DNA of 64,000 bases, from positions 496,001 to 560,000 of the forward strand of contig NZ_CP042325.1 of NCBI RefSeq assembly GCF_007904105.1. Direction: 5' to 3'. Each line of letters begins with the position of its first letter. The first letter of the stretch is position 1. Below are positions 55,178 to 63,487 of the stretch, in pieces. This DNA comes from Corynebacterium sp. sy039. GTDB taxonomy: Bacteria; Actinomycetota; Actinomycetes; Mycobacteriales; Mycobacteriaceae. Made by a program: the position numbers and the translations under genes. The notes beneath the pieces are model-generated. The model was not told the origin of the DNA. It was given only the letters and a program-made list of their open reading frames with translations, and did no database searches.

Positions 55178-55313
55178 TTAAGCGCTCAGTGATCTGAAAA
55201 TCACTAAGCCCGCTGCATGAGCGAATCACTGTGTACGTAGTTGCTTGGTGCAGTACGTACAGTACATAGTCGTTTGGTGCGGCGGGCCTGCTAGCTGGTT
55301 CTTTATCGGTGAT

Positions 55314-55378
55314 TTGTCATTAGGGTGAACAAGAGGTAAAGTGTTCACTCGTTGCAAAGAAGTGTTCTTTGCAAGCGT
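55314..55378 (+). promoter_or_regulatory. Initiator tRNA promoter and palindromic leader
   Basis: -35 TTGTCA (55314-55319), 17-base spacer, -10 TAAAGT (55337-55342). GTGAACA (55325-55331) and TGTTCAC (55342-55348) form an inverted repeat around the -10. The leader then holds TTGCAAAGAA (55352-55361) and TTCTTTGCAA (55365-55374), a perfect 10-bp hairpin with a 3-base loop, ending 4 bases before the tRNA. The hairpin may guide 5' processing. Confidence 0.6.
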
Positions 55379-55452
55379 AGCGGGGTGGAGCAGCTCGGTA
55401 GCTCGCTGGGCTCATAACCCAGAGGTCGTTGGTTCGAATCCAGCCCCCGCCA
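55379..55452 (+). tRNA. Initiator tRNA-fMet (CAT)
   Basis: A 74-nt cloverleaf with anticodon CAT in loop CTCATAA. Initiator features are present: three G:C pairs closing the anticodon stem (CTGGG/CCCAG), an A11:T24 pair in the D stem (GAGC/GCTC), and a non-Watson-Crick first pair of the acceptor stem (A1 opposite C72, where C1:A72 is more usual). The T loop is TTCGAAT. CCA is not encoded (ACTA follows). Confidence 0.95.
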
Positions 55453-55458
55453 CTAATA

Positions 55459-55491
55459 GAGGCTCCCCACAGGGGAGCCTCGTTTTGTTTT
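55459..55491 (+). terminator. Terminator after the initiator tRNA
   Basis: GAGGCTCCCC (55459-55468) and GGGGAGCCTC (55472-55481) form a perfect 10-bp stem with a 3-base loop, followed by GTTTTGTTTTG. Confidence 0.93.
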
Positions 55492-55535
55492 GTGCGTACC
55501 TCAGACGTACCCTTAGTCCCCCCTTAACCTCCGCA

Positions 55536-56822
55536 CTAATCCTTTGTTCTCTTTGTCTGAATGCCGTCGGGAACTGCTCGTCCTTGTGGTGCAGCTAGTC
55601 GAGTATCGAATTGACTACTGGCTAGTCTGCGGTCGGCGTGGGTGATGAGGCTGAGGATGTCATCAGAGAAATAGCCTTGCAGACCATGTTTTCCGATAAT
55701 TTTTGTGCGTAAAATTCCAGCATTTTCAAGGCTATCTAGTGCTTTACGGGCATTAGCTGTACTTATGCCGTAAATTCGCTGGACAGAGGTGGTGGTTACA
55801 ATGGGATGTCCAGCAAGTCCCTGTAGTAATTGTGCTTCTATTGAATCTGTGCGTAATGCACGGGTTTTCCCTTGGGCTGTGCGTGCAATAGTTAAAGCGT
55901 CATGCCATTGCTGTTGAATATCGCGTAATTGGTTCGCAATTATTTGTGCTTGTTGTATCGCTTGTTCTGTTGCATCGAGAAAGATATTTAGCCAGGTATG
56001 AATGTCTCCTTTTCGGAAAGCTGTGAGTCCTTCGATATATAGCTGGGACCATGTTCCTAATATCAAACTTATGGGGAGTATGGTGCGTTGGATAAGATTA
56101 CGGCGTAGCAATACTCCGTGAATAAGCGCACGGCCAACTCTGCCATTTCCATCAGCGAAAGGGTGAATAGTCTCAAATTGAGCATGGGTAAGTGCAGCTT
56201 GAATAAGTGCACCATGTGCGGCTCCATTGAGGTATTCGCATAGATCTTCCATGAGCTCAGGGACATAGTTTGGTGGGGCGGGAATGAACTCTGCTCCGAT
56301 GGGGGTGTAGGAATTTCCACCAATCCAATTTTGTAATGTTCGTATCCCGGTGGGAATTGATGTTTTCCCAAGCAATTCTCGTTGGAATTTTTCTAATAAT
56401 TGGATACTGATAGTTTCTTCTGAGCGGAAGTGTGCTTCGATCCCGTGTAGAACGTGCACATTGCGCGCTACGGCTTCTGCGCCTTCTTTAAAGCCGCGTA
56501 TTTCTTCTTGTTGGGCGAGTTCGGCTAGGACTACTTTGTCTACTCGTGGTGCGATGCCTTCAATTCTGGAGGAGGATAGTGCTTCTGAGCGTAAAAGGAG
56601 ACGTGAGATATTTCCTAACGCGGTCATATCTTCGTGTGTGCTTAGTGTGCTAATTGCTTGTTCGACGTGTGCTGCGCGTTTAGCTATTTCGGGGTCAATG
56701 TGAAGTGGTGTAGTGCTAAGCAAATCGGGTACGTAGGCGCGGTATGTGCCTCCAGCTTTTTCACGCCGGGGTAGTCCTGAGCCATCTGGTGGGATCCAGT
56801 GGCATGTGATATGAGTGGGCAT
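55536..56822 (-). CDS. Fic-domain AMP-transferase with class II inhibitory motif
   Basis: A 428-residue Fic protein. The Fic core motif HPFADGNGRVGR near residue 215 has all catalytic and nucleotide-binding residues. An N-terminal helix has SSRIEG, the (S/T)xxxE(G/N) motif that blocks ATP in class II Fic proteins, so it is self-inhibited. A winged-helix DNA-binding end (VTTTSVQRIYGISTANARKALDSLENAGIL) suggests it may regulate its own gene or associate with DNA. Substrates of such proteins are mostly unknown. It begins the region after the tRNA where gene order conserved in relatives ends. No toxin-antitoxin partner gene is adjacent. Confidence 0.92.
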   Translation of the reverse strand: MPTHITCHWIPPDGSGLPRREKAGGTYRAYVPDLLSTTPLHIDPEIAKRAAHVEQAISTLSTHEDMTALGNISRLLLRSEALSSSRIEGIAPRVDKVVLAELAQQEEIRGFKEGAEAVARNVHVLHGIEAHFRSEETISIQLLEKFQRELLGKTSIPTGIRTLQNWIGGNSYTPIGAEFIPAPPNYVPELMEDLCEYLNGAAHGALIQAALTHAQFETIHPFADGNGRVGRALIHGVLLRRNLIQRTILPISLILGTWSQLYIEGLTAFRKGDIHTWLNIFLDATEQAIQQAQIIANQLRDIQQQWHDALTIARTAQGKTRALRTDSIEAQLLQGLAGHPIVTTTSVQRIYGISTANARKALDSLENAGILRTKIIGKHGLQGYFSDDILSLITHADRRLASSQFDTRLAAPQGRAVPDGIQTKRTKD

Positions 56823-56953
56823 TTAACGCTTTTCCGATCGAACTGAGACAAATGAAGAATGTTTAAGAGTTATCTATACACTCTACAGTAGTTTGATGTA
56901 CGGATAACTATTTTCCATATATTCTGAATGCTGCCTAGTGCACTGGCTTTTCG

Positions 56954-56984
56954 ACGCTCATGCTTTGTGCATGGGCGTTTTTTG
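56954..56984 (+). terminator. Orphan rho-independent terminator
   Basis: ACGCTCATGC (56954-56963) pairs with GCATGGGCGT (56969-56978), with one G:T pair and loop TTTGT, followed by TTTTTG. On the plus strand no gene ends here: the Fic gene is on the minus strand and starts at 56822. It may end an unannotated small RNA in 56823-56953 or be left from a lost gene. Confidence 0.75.
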
Positions 56985-57003
56985 TTATAGGGGTGCTGTA
57001 GTG

Positions 57004-57199
57004 TGCTGTGTTCTACCAAAATTGACATATAGATTTTACCTATAAAATATATAGATATTTTCCTGGTGTTTTACCAATTAGAGAGCGCGGCACCTCCGTC
57101 AACAACGTGAAAAAGAGGACACTTTATGCCAGTTTGCGTCCCTATCTGTGCAGGTGAGGGGTTCTTGTTAGTCTATGTCAATTTTGGTAGAACACAGCA
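57004..57199. mobile_element. MITE-like element, 196 bp, with 26-bp terminal inverted repeats and 9-bp target duplication
   Basis: Positions 57004-57029 and 57174-57199 are perfect inverse complements over 26 bp, beginning TGCTGTGTTCTACC and ending TTGACATA at the inner side. Immediately outside, GCTGTAGTG occurs as a direct repeat at 56995-57003 and 57200-57208, exactly abutting both ends, as left by transposition with a 9-bp stagger. The 144-bp interior has no coding frame; it has an AT-rich start with AAAATAT/ATATTTT (57044-57061). The left end supplies a TTGACA pointing inward. The family of the donor transposase cannot be named from this window. Confidence 0.9.
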
Positions 57200-57229
57200 G
57201 CTGTAGTGGGTGCGTGAGCACTCTCTCGG

Positions 57230-57262
57230 TTGGACATTTTTATGGGGGGGGGGGGCTACTCT
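57230..57262 (+). promoter_or_regulatory. Candidate promoter with a 12-G homopolymer in its spacer
   Basis: TTGGAC (57230-57235) resembles a -35 and TACTCT (57257-57262) a weak -10, separated by 21 bases that include a run of 12 G at 57244-57255. Loss of 3 or 4 G would give an 18- or 17-base spacer, so slippage could turn transcription of the repeat-protein gene (ATG 57306) on and off. The run also lies at the start of a possible small frame (ATG 57242). An in-frame TAA at 57294 rules out direct fusion to the main protein. Confidence 0.5.
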
Positions 57263-57305
57263 TTAGGTGTTTTATGTTTTCTTAAGGTTTTTCTAAGGAG
57301 TGTTC

Positions 57306-60300
57306 ATGGGGAAGAAACACTGGTTGCTGCGCCGTGTTGGTGCAGTGATTATGACTACTGGATTATTGTCCAGTGGTATGTGGGGTGGTGCTGGCTCTGG
57401 TGTTGGTGTGCCTGTGGTGTGGGCTGCTGATGAAACAACAGCACCAGCGGCGGATACTGCTAGCCCGAAAAAGTTGCCTGGTAAACCTGGTGAGCCTGGT
57501 TCAGCTATTAAAAGCCTGACAGTGGCAGCTGATCCTGATAACAAAAATAAGGTTGTGTTGAACGTTGATTTCGCGTTCCCTGATGACGCAAAACCAGGGG
57601 ATTATGTTGAATTCTCGGTGAGTAAGATGCAAGCAGGACGTGGCGGTTTTGCTTTCGTTGGAAGTGATTCACCTCTGAAGGATCCTAAGACAGGAAAAAC
57701 AATCGCTGTTGTAACATCAACCTTGGGTAGATTTCGTGTGACGTTGTTACCTGAATCCGATGGTCTAGTAAACCGTACCGCGCAGTTCACGCGTACAGAG
57801 GAGATCCCTTACAATCCATGTGATCGTGATCCAGCGTCGGTGGAATACACTGCGATAACAACTGATTCGCAGGGCAACAATCATAACTGGGGTTTATTCA
57901 CCGTGACAGAACGCAATAATACCGCATGCAATACCAACACGAACCCTATTCCTCGTGGCACGGTTGAGGGTATGCCTATCCCACGTATGGCATGTGCAAC
58001 ACGTCCCATGGTTTTGATGTATTATGATGCTCTCAATAAGAAAGCTACACAAGGTGCTGGCGTGTACGGTGATGCGAACGGTACTGTGTATGTGACTCCG
58101 CCGATTGGTGATGTTGGCGGTGCGAACGAAACCTTCCAAGACATCTATGTGCGTGTACGTGTAGATGAAGCACAAACACCCATGAAAATGATAGGGGGGT
58201 TCGATGCTGCTGGTGTGGATCTTAATGATTCTAAAACATCAGGTTTTGATGATAATCTCGTTGGTGGATGGAAGCCTGGTGACATTGGGACGAAGTACCC
58301 TGAGGGTACTCGTGTACCACCGCAAGCCTATGTGTATCCACCTGACTTTGATCTCGAGGGTGTGAAAGCGAAAGCACAACCAGGAACCAACGGACTAAGT
58401 GAGTCTTTTGACTGGAACAGTAAAACAATTACTCAAGAAGACGCTACTGCTTTAGGTAAATTGTTTAGGGAAGCATATGAATCCTGGAAGGAAGCTCATA
58501 AGCCTGAGGTGATTGGATCCAACACTGATCCTGCAAACGGCACCGTGTACGTGGACTATAAGATCCCTGGGTTGTATAAACCTGTGATCATGAAAAACGC
58601 CTGGGGAGAGCCTGTTGCATCATTGCGCACTAGAGGCGAGGTTGACCTTGATGAGAATGGTAATGCTAGTGCTAATGTCGTAGCTTCAATGCTCGAGACG
58701 AATGCCTTGTATCGACTCTCTGTTTTTGGTGGTGATGTGTTTGCTCCGTATTCTGGTGCTGCGAAGTACAACACTATCCTGACGTATTCCACTGATCCTG
58801 TGAGTTATAAGGAAGGTGCTCACGTCGGTGGTGGTGCGCATTATGGTTCCTGCGGTGAAGCAGGTGCTACACCGTTTGTTGCTCAGGAAGGTGTTGCTGC
58901 TGGTGATCCGCTCCAAGCAAAACCTGTGCCTCGTGTGAGCGTGAGCAAGAGGGTCAATGGTGAGGGTGCGAATGAGGCTCCTGGTATTGCTGCTGCTGAG
59001 GGCAAAGAATTATCGTTTAGGTTTATGATCCGTAACTCGGGTAATACGGTGCTGAAAAACCTGAAACTTGCTGATGATAAGATCCCAGCTGATCAAATCA
59101 CTTGTGGTAAAAACAGTCTTGATACTGTTGTGCTACAGCCTGCTGAAACAGTGGCATGTACTGCAACATTGCCTGCTCTGAAACCTGGTGAGCAGCATAC
59201 AAACATTGCGACAGTAACAGCAACACCAGTGGATAAGGATGGTAATCCTGTTGATGGTGGGGATGTTTCGTCACAGGATCCTGCGAATGCGCATGGTGCA
59301 GTCCCTGGTGTTGAACTTGTGAAGAAGATTAACGCTGTGGATGCTAACACCACACAGGATGCTGTTGTGGTTGATGCGGACTCAGATATGAGTGTCATGT
59401 TTGAGGTGACTAATACTGGTGATATGCCGTTGAAGGATATTGTGGTCAGTGATGATGTGATTACTGATCCAAGTAACATTACGTGTCCTGGTCGACCAGA
59501 GAAACTGAATCCTGGTGCGAAACTGATTTGTTATGCAACCCTGCCTGCACCTCAGGCTGGTGAGATGCATACGAATACGGGTACGGTGACTGCTACACCT
59601 GTGGATAAGGATGGTAATCCTGTGGGTGATACACCGTTAACGGATTCTGACCCAGCGAATGCTCGGGTACCGAAACCACGTGTTCCTGGTGTTCGGGTGG
59701 TGAAGTTGATTAATGGTGATGATGCGAATCGTGAGCCTGGTGTTGCTGTGAAACCTGGTGAGTCGTTGAACATTTCGTTTGAGGTGTCGAACACGGGTGA
59801 AACACCACTCAAAGACGTGACAGTGTCTGACGATCAGATTAAGAATGCTCAGGATATTGTGTGTGAGAATAAACCAGATGTTCTTGCACCGGGTGAGTCG
59901 TTTACGTGTACGGCCACGTTGCCGGCACCAAGCTCTGGTGTCACACATAAGGATACTGCGACAGTAACTGGTACTCCGGTGGATGAGGAGGGTCATCCTG
60001 TGGGTGATACTCCTGTCACTGATGATGATTCGGCGTTTGCGTGGTTGGATGAGCCAGCGAAAGTAGCCAAAATCCCATCGATTAAAGTGATTAAGAAGAT
60101 TGATGGTGATGATGCGAATGTGGCACCGGGTGTGAGGGTAGCCCCTGGTAGCGATATGAAGGTGTCGTTTGAGGTGACTAATGATGGTTCGGCAGCACTA
60201 GAGAACATTAATCTCACGGATAATGTGATCCCTGCGAAAGATATTGTGTGTGCGGATAAACCTGAGTCACTGAAGCCTGGTGAGTCGTTTACGTGTTCTG

Positions 60301-63164
60301 CGACATTGAAGGCTCCTGTGTCTGGTGATCATGTGAATATCGCAACGGTTGAGGCAACCCCTGTGTATGGTGATGGTGAGTTTGGTCCAACGAGCCCTGT
60401 GTTGGATGTTGATCCTGCGCGTGCGTGGGTGGATGAACCAGTAAAAGTAGCCAAGGTTCCTTCTGTGAAGGTGATGAAGAGTATTAATGGTGATGATGCG
60501 AATGCGTATCCTGGTGTGGGTGTAGCCCCTGGTAGTGATATGAGCATCTCGTTTGTGGTGACGAATGATGGTGATGTGGCACTGGAAAGCATTGATCTCA
60601 CGGATAATGTGATCCCAGCAGACCACATCACCTGTGCGAATAAACCAGAGTCACTTAAGCCTGGTCAGTCGTTTACGTGTTCTGCTACGTTGAAGGCTCC
60701 TGTGTCTGGTAAGCATGTGAATATCGCGGCAGTAGAGGGCACACCTGTTTATGGTGAGGGTGAGTCTGGTCCCACAAGCCCTGTGTCGGATGTTGATCCT
60801 GCGCGTGCGTGGGTGGATGAGCCAGCTTCGGTGGTGAAGACTCCTGCTATTAGTGTGATCAAAAAGATTAATGGTGATGATGCGAATGTGTATCCTGGTG
60901 TGAAAGTTGGGCCAGGTAGTGACATGGACATTGTGTTTGAGGTGACCAATACTGGTTCGGCAACACTGGAAAAGATTGATCTCACGGATAATGTGATCCC
61001 AGCGAAAGACATCACCTGTGAGAATAAACCAGAGTCACTCAAGCCTGGCCAGTCGTTTACGTGTTCTGCGACATTGAAGGCTCCTGCTACGGGTGAGCAT
61101 GTGAATATCGCAACCGCCCAGGCAACACCTGTGTATGGTGAGGGTGAGTCTGGTCCCACAAGCCCTGTGTCTGATGATGATCCTGCGCGTGCGTGGGTGG
61201 ATGAACCACAAAAAGAAGTGAAGAAGCCTTCTATTACTGTGGTGAAGAAGATTAATGACGAGGATGCGAACACGAAGCCTGGTGTGAAGGTTCAACCAGG
61301 TGAGGATATGGACATCGTGTTTGAGGTGACCAATACTGGTACCGCAACACTAGGCAATGTCACTGTGTCGGATAATGTGATTCCAGCAGACCACATCACC
61401 TGTGCGGATAAACCTGAAACACTCAAGCCTGGTGAGTCGTTCACCTGCCATGCGACATTGGCGGCACCAGCGTCTGGTGATCATGTGAATATCGCAACGG
61501 TTGAAGGCACACCAGTGTATGGTGAGGGTGAGACTGGCCCTGATTCTCCTGTGCGGGATTCTGATGAGGCGAATGCGTGGGTGGATGAACCACAGAAAGA
61601 AGTCAAGAAGCCTTCCATTACAGTGGTGAAGAAGATTAACGACGATGATGCCAATTCTAAGCCTGGTGTGAAAGTACAACCGGGTGAGGATATGGACATT
61701 GTGTTTGAGGTGACCAATACTGGTACCGCAACACTCGGTGACATTACTGTGTCGGATAATGTGATTCCAGCGAAAGACATTGTGTGTGAGGATAAACCTG
61801 AAACACTCAACCCTGGCCAGTCGTTCACCTGCCATGCGACACTCAAGGCACCAAGTACGGGTGATCACGTGAATATCGCAACGGTTGAAGGCACACCGGT
61901 GTACGCCGATGGTGAGACTGGTTCTGATGGGCCGGTTAAGGATGTTGATGAGGCGAATGCGTGGGTGGATGTTCCTGATGCACCTGTGATGAATCCTTCT
62001 ATTACAGTGGTGAAGAAGATTAACGACGATGATGCCAATGCGAAGCCTGGTGTGAAGGTTCAACCTGGTGAGGATATGAGCATCGTGTTTGAGGTATCGA
62101 ATGATGGTGATGTGGCACTCGGTGACGTTGCATTGTCGGATAATGTGATCCCAGCAGACCAGATTACGTGTGAGGATAAGCCTGACACGTTGAATCCTGG
62201 TGACAGTTTCACGTGTTCTGCGACACTTACAGCACCATTGTCTGGTGATCATGTGAATATCGCAACGGTGGAAGGTACCCCTGTGTACGCGGAGGGTGAG
62301 TCTGGTCCGACTGATCCTGTTATGGATTCTGATGTTGCTCGTGCGTGGGTGGATGAGCCTGAGAAGGTGGTGAAGGTTCCTTCCATTACAGTGGTGAAGA
62401 AGATTAATGGTGATGATGCCAATAGTAAGCCTGGTGTGAAAGTACAACCAGGTGAAGACATGAACATCGTGTTTGAGGTGACTAATACTGGTTCGGCAGT
62501 ACTGGAAGACATTGATCTTGCGGATAATGTGATTCCATCGGATCAGATCACGTGTGAGGATAAACCAGAGTCACTCAAGCCTGGTGAGTCGTTCACCTGC
62601 CATGCGACACTCAAGGCACCATCGTCTGGTGATCATGTGAATATCGCAACCGCCCAGGCAACTCCTGTGTATGGTGATGGTGAGACTGGTTCTGATCAGC
62701 CTGTGTTGGATGTTGATGTGGCTCGTGCTGTGGTGGTGGAGCCTGACCAACCAGAACAACCAGAGCAGCCTGAGGAAGGCAAGCCTTCTAAACCTGCTAA
62801 GCCTGCTAAGCCTTCCAAGCCTGAGGCGGACAAGCCTGCTGGGTCGTGTGGTGAGTCTGTGGGTGTTAAGCCTGCGTGTGGCACACCAAGCGAACCTGAG
62901 TCCAGCAAACCTGGGTCTGAGCCTGGCCAGTCTGGTGGTGTGATTGCTGGTGAGGTTGTGAAGCATTGCCAGAAACCAACCAACCCTGGTGATAGTCCTG
63001 CCCAGTCTGGCACCAATCCTGCCGAGTCTGGCGAGCCTGTGAAGGCTGAGCCTGGTGCGGATAAGACCGCTAAGACGGTGAAGGCTGGTGCTAAGACTAA
63101 TACTGGTGGCAAGACTCAGAAGTCTGGTGTGCGGGTAACTACGGGTGGTCATCTAGCAGCGTAG
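57306..63164 (+). CDS. Giant secreted repeat protein, candidate surface adhesin
   Basis: A 1952-residue exported protein. The signal peptide spans about 1-40, with likely cleavage after VWA (VWA-ADE). Residues about 60-540 form a non-repeated region reading as beta-sandwich domains (AIKSLTVAADPDNKNKVVL; DYVEFSV) with several Cys. Ten tandem ~128-residue DUF11-like Ig-type repeats follow (about 544-1812), each with a KKIN-DDAN-PGV start, FEVTNTG and a Cys pair in ITC-x13/15-FTC that could form a disulfide. The tail is Pro/Lys/Glu-rich, then Gly/Ser/Pro, ending TTGGHLAA. No LPxTG, hydrophobic segment or basic end is seen, so sortase anchoring is not supported. AAGGAG lies 5 bases before ATG 57306. 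The exact ligand is unknown. Confidence 0.85.
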   Translation: MGKKHWLLRRVGAVIMTTGLLSSGMWGGAGSGVGVPVVWAADETTAPAADTASPKKLPGKPGEPGSAIKSLTVAADPDNKNKVVLNVDFAFPDDAKPGDYVEFSVSKMQAGRGGFAFVGSDSPLKDPKTGKTIAVVTSTLGRFRVTLLPESDGLVNRTAQFTRTEEIPYNPCDRDPASVEYTAITTDSQGNNHNWGLFTVTERNNTACNTNTNPIPRGTVEGMPIPRMACATRPMVLMYYDALNKKATQGAGVYGDANGTVYVTPPIGDVGGANETFQDIYVRVRVDEAQTPMKMIGGFDAAGVDLNDSKTSGFDDNLVGGWKPGDIGTKYPEGTRVPPQAYVYPPDFDLEGVKAKAQPGTNGLSESFDWNSKTITQEDATALGKLFREAYESWKEAHKPEVIGSNTDPANGTVYVDYKIPGLYKPVIMKNAWGEPVASLRTRGEVDLDENGNASANVVASMLETNALYRLSVFGGDVFAPYSGAAKYNTILTYSTDPVSYKEGAHVGGGAHYGSCGEAGATPFVAQEGVAAGDPLQAKPVPRVSVSKRVNGEGANEAPGIAAAEGKELSFRFMIRNSGNTVLKNLKLADDKIPADQITCGKNSLDTVVLQPAETVACTATLPALKPGEQHTNIATVTATPVDKDGNPVDGGDVSSQDPANAHGAVPGVELVKKINAVDANTTQDAVVVDADSDMSVMFEVTNTGDMPLKDIVVSDDVITDPSNITCPGRPEKLNPGAKLICYATLPAPQAGEMHTNTGTVTATPVDKDGNPVGDTPLTDSDPANARVPKPRVPGVRVVKLINGDDANREPGVAVKPGESLNISFEVSNTGETPLKDVTVSDDQIKNAQDIVCENKPDVLAPGESFTCTATLPAPSSGVTHKDTATVTGTPVDEEGHPVGDTPVTDDDSAFAWLDEPAKVAKIPSIKVIKKIDGDDANVAPGVRVAPGSDMKVSFEVTNDGSAALENINLTDNVIPAKDIVCADKPESLKPGESFTCSATLKAPVSGDHVNIATVEATPVYGDGEFGPTSPVLDVDPARAWVDEPVKVAKVPSVKVMKSINGDDANAYPGVGVAPGSDMSISFVVTNDGDVALESIDLTDNVIPADHITCANKPESLKPGQSFTCSATLKAPVSGKHVNIAAVEGTPVYGEGESGPTSPVSDVDPARAWVDEPASVVKTPAISVIKKINGDDANVYPGVKVGPGSDMDIVFEVTNTGSATLEKIDLTDNVIPAKDITCENKPESLKPGQSFTCSATLKAPATGEHVNIATAQATPVYGEGESGPTSPVSDDDPARAWVDEPQKEVKKPSITVVKKINDEDANTKPGVKVQPGEDMDIVFEVTNTGTATLGNVTVSDNVIPADHITCADKPETLKPGESFTCHATLAAPASGDHVNIATVEGTPVYGEGETGPDSPVRDSDEANAWVDEPQKEVKKPSITVVKKINDDDANSKPGVKVQPGEDMDIVFEVTNTGTATLGDITVSDNVIPAKDIVCEDKPETLNPGQSFTCHATLKAPSTGDHVNIATVEGTPVYADGETGSDGPVKDVDEANAWVDVPDAPVMNPSITVVKKINDDDANAKPGVKVQPGEDMSIVFEVSNDGDVALGDVALSDNVIPADQITCEDKPDTLNPGDSFTCSATLTAPLSGDHVNIATVEGTPVYAEGESGPTDPVMDSDVARAWVDEPEKVVKVPSITVVKKINGDDANSKPGVKVQPGEDMNIVFEVTNTGSAVLEDIDLADNVIPSDQITCEDKPESLKPGESFTCHATLKAPSSGDHVNIATAQATPVYGDGETGSDQPVLDVDVARAVVVEPDQPEQPEQPEEGKPSKPAKPAKPSKPEADKPAGSCGESVGVKPACGTPSEPESSKPGSEPGQSGGVIAGEVVKHCQKPTNPGDSPAQSGTNPAESGEPVKAEPGADKTAKTVKAGAKTNTGGKTQKSGVRVTTGGHLAA
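58935..62741 (+). repeat. Ten tandem DUF11-like coding repeats, period 384 bp
   Basis: Repeat starts (the first residue before V-x-K) fall at 58935, 59310, 59691, 60081, 60465, 60849, 61233, 61617, 62001 and 62385. The last seven units are spaced exactly 384 bp (128 residues); the first three differ in length (125, 127, 130). Units 4-10 are closely similar, with long shared blocks at DNA level; units 1-3 are more diverged. This pattern indicates recent expansion of the C-terminal units by recombination. Confidence 0.93.
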
Positions 63165-63231
63165 TTGGAGCCTGCTTCTTAGACGGGATGGTGTGTCCTG
63201 CACGCGTATAGCACGTATAGTGTGGGCGCAG

Positions 63232-63265
63232 ATGTGGGGTGGTGTGACAAAGCACCACCCCACAT
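63232..63265 (+). terminator. Hairpin terminator after the repeat protein
   Basis: ATGTGGGGTGGTG (63232-63244) and CACCACCCCACAT (63253-63265) make a perfect 13-bp stem with an 8-base loop, followed by TTCACATTC, a weak U run. The stretch 63266-63487 to the next gene has no gene; it contains the upstream region of the transporter. Confidence 0.75.
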
Positions 63266-63487
63266 TTCACATTCAATGCCATTTATAACTTCTTAGCCAC
63301 AACGTCGAAAAGCTGCGTAGCATGATCAAGCAGTGCAGCGCACTCTGCGATTGTTCAGGCATCGCACAGTCCTCACCTCAGCAATCCTATTCCGGTACTT
63401 CATCTGGACTCCTTCAATTGCCAACCCATATTTCTATTTTCCTATTGAATTTCCCATTCTTGCTGAGCACACCCTAAAATACTTATC

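Noticed and set aside
55379..55452. Initiator tRNA as an attachment site for an integrated island
   Set aside because: No repeat of the tRNA 3' end and no integrase gene are seen downstream to the right edge.
57230..57430. 66-codon frame through the poly-G tract as a real gene
   Set aside because: It has only a weak ribosome site, Trp/Cys-rich random-looking product, and overlaps the true gene out of frame. It is kept only as a possible regulatory frame.
61350..62447. Long minus-strand frame (365 codons) and others antisense to the repeat protein
   Set aside because: It is a shadow of the repeated coding sequence: it carries the same 384-bp periodicity, is rich in His/Arg/Ile, and has no ribosome site.
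58935..62741. CRISPR-like regular repeats
   Set aside because: The period is 384 bp, continuous in one protein frame, with no short direct repeat plus unique spacer pattern and no cas genes.
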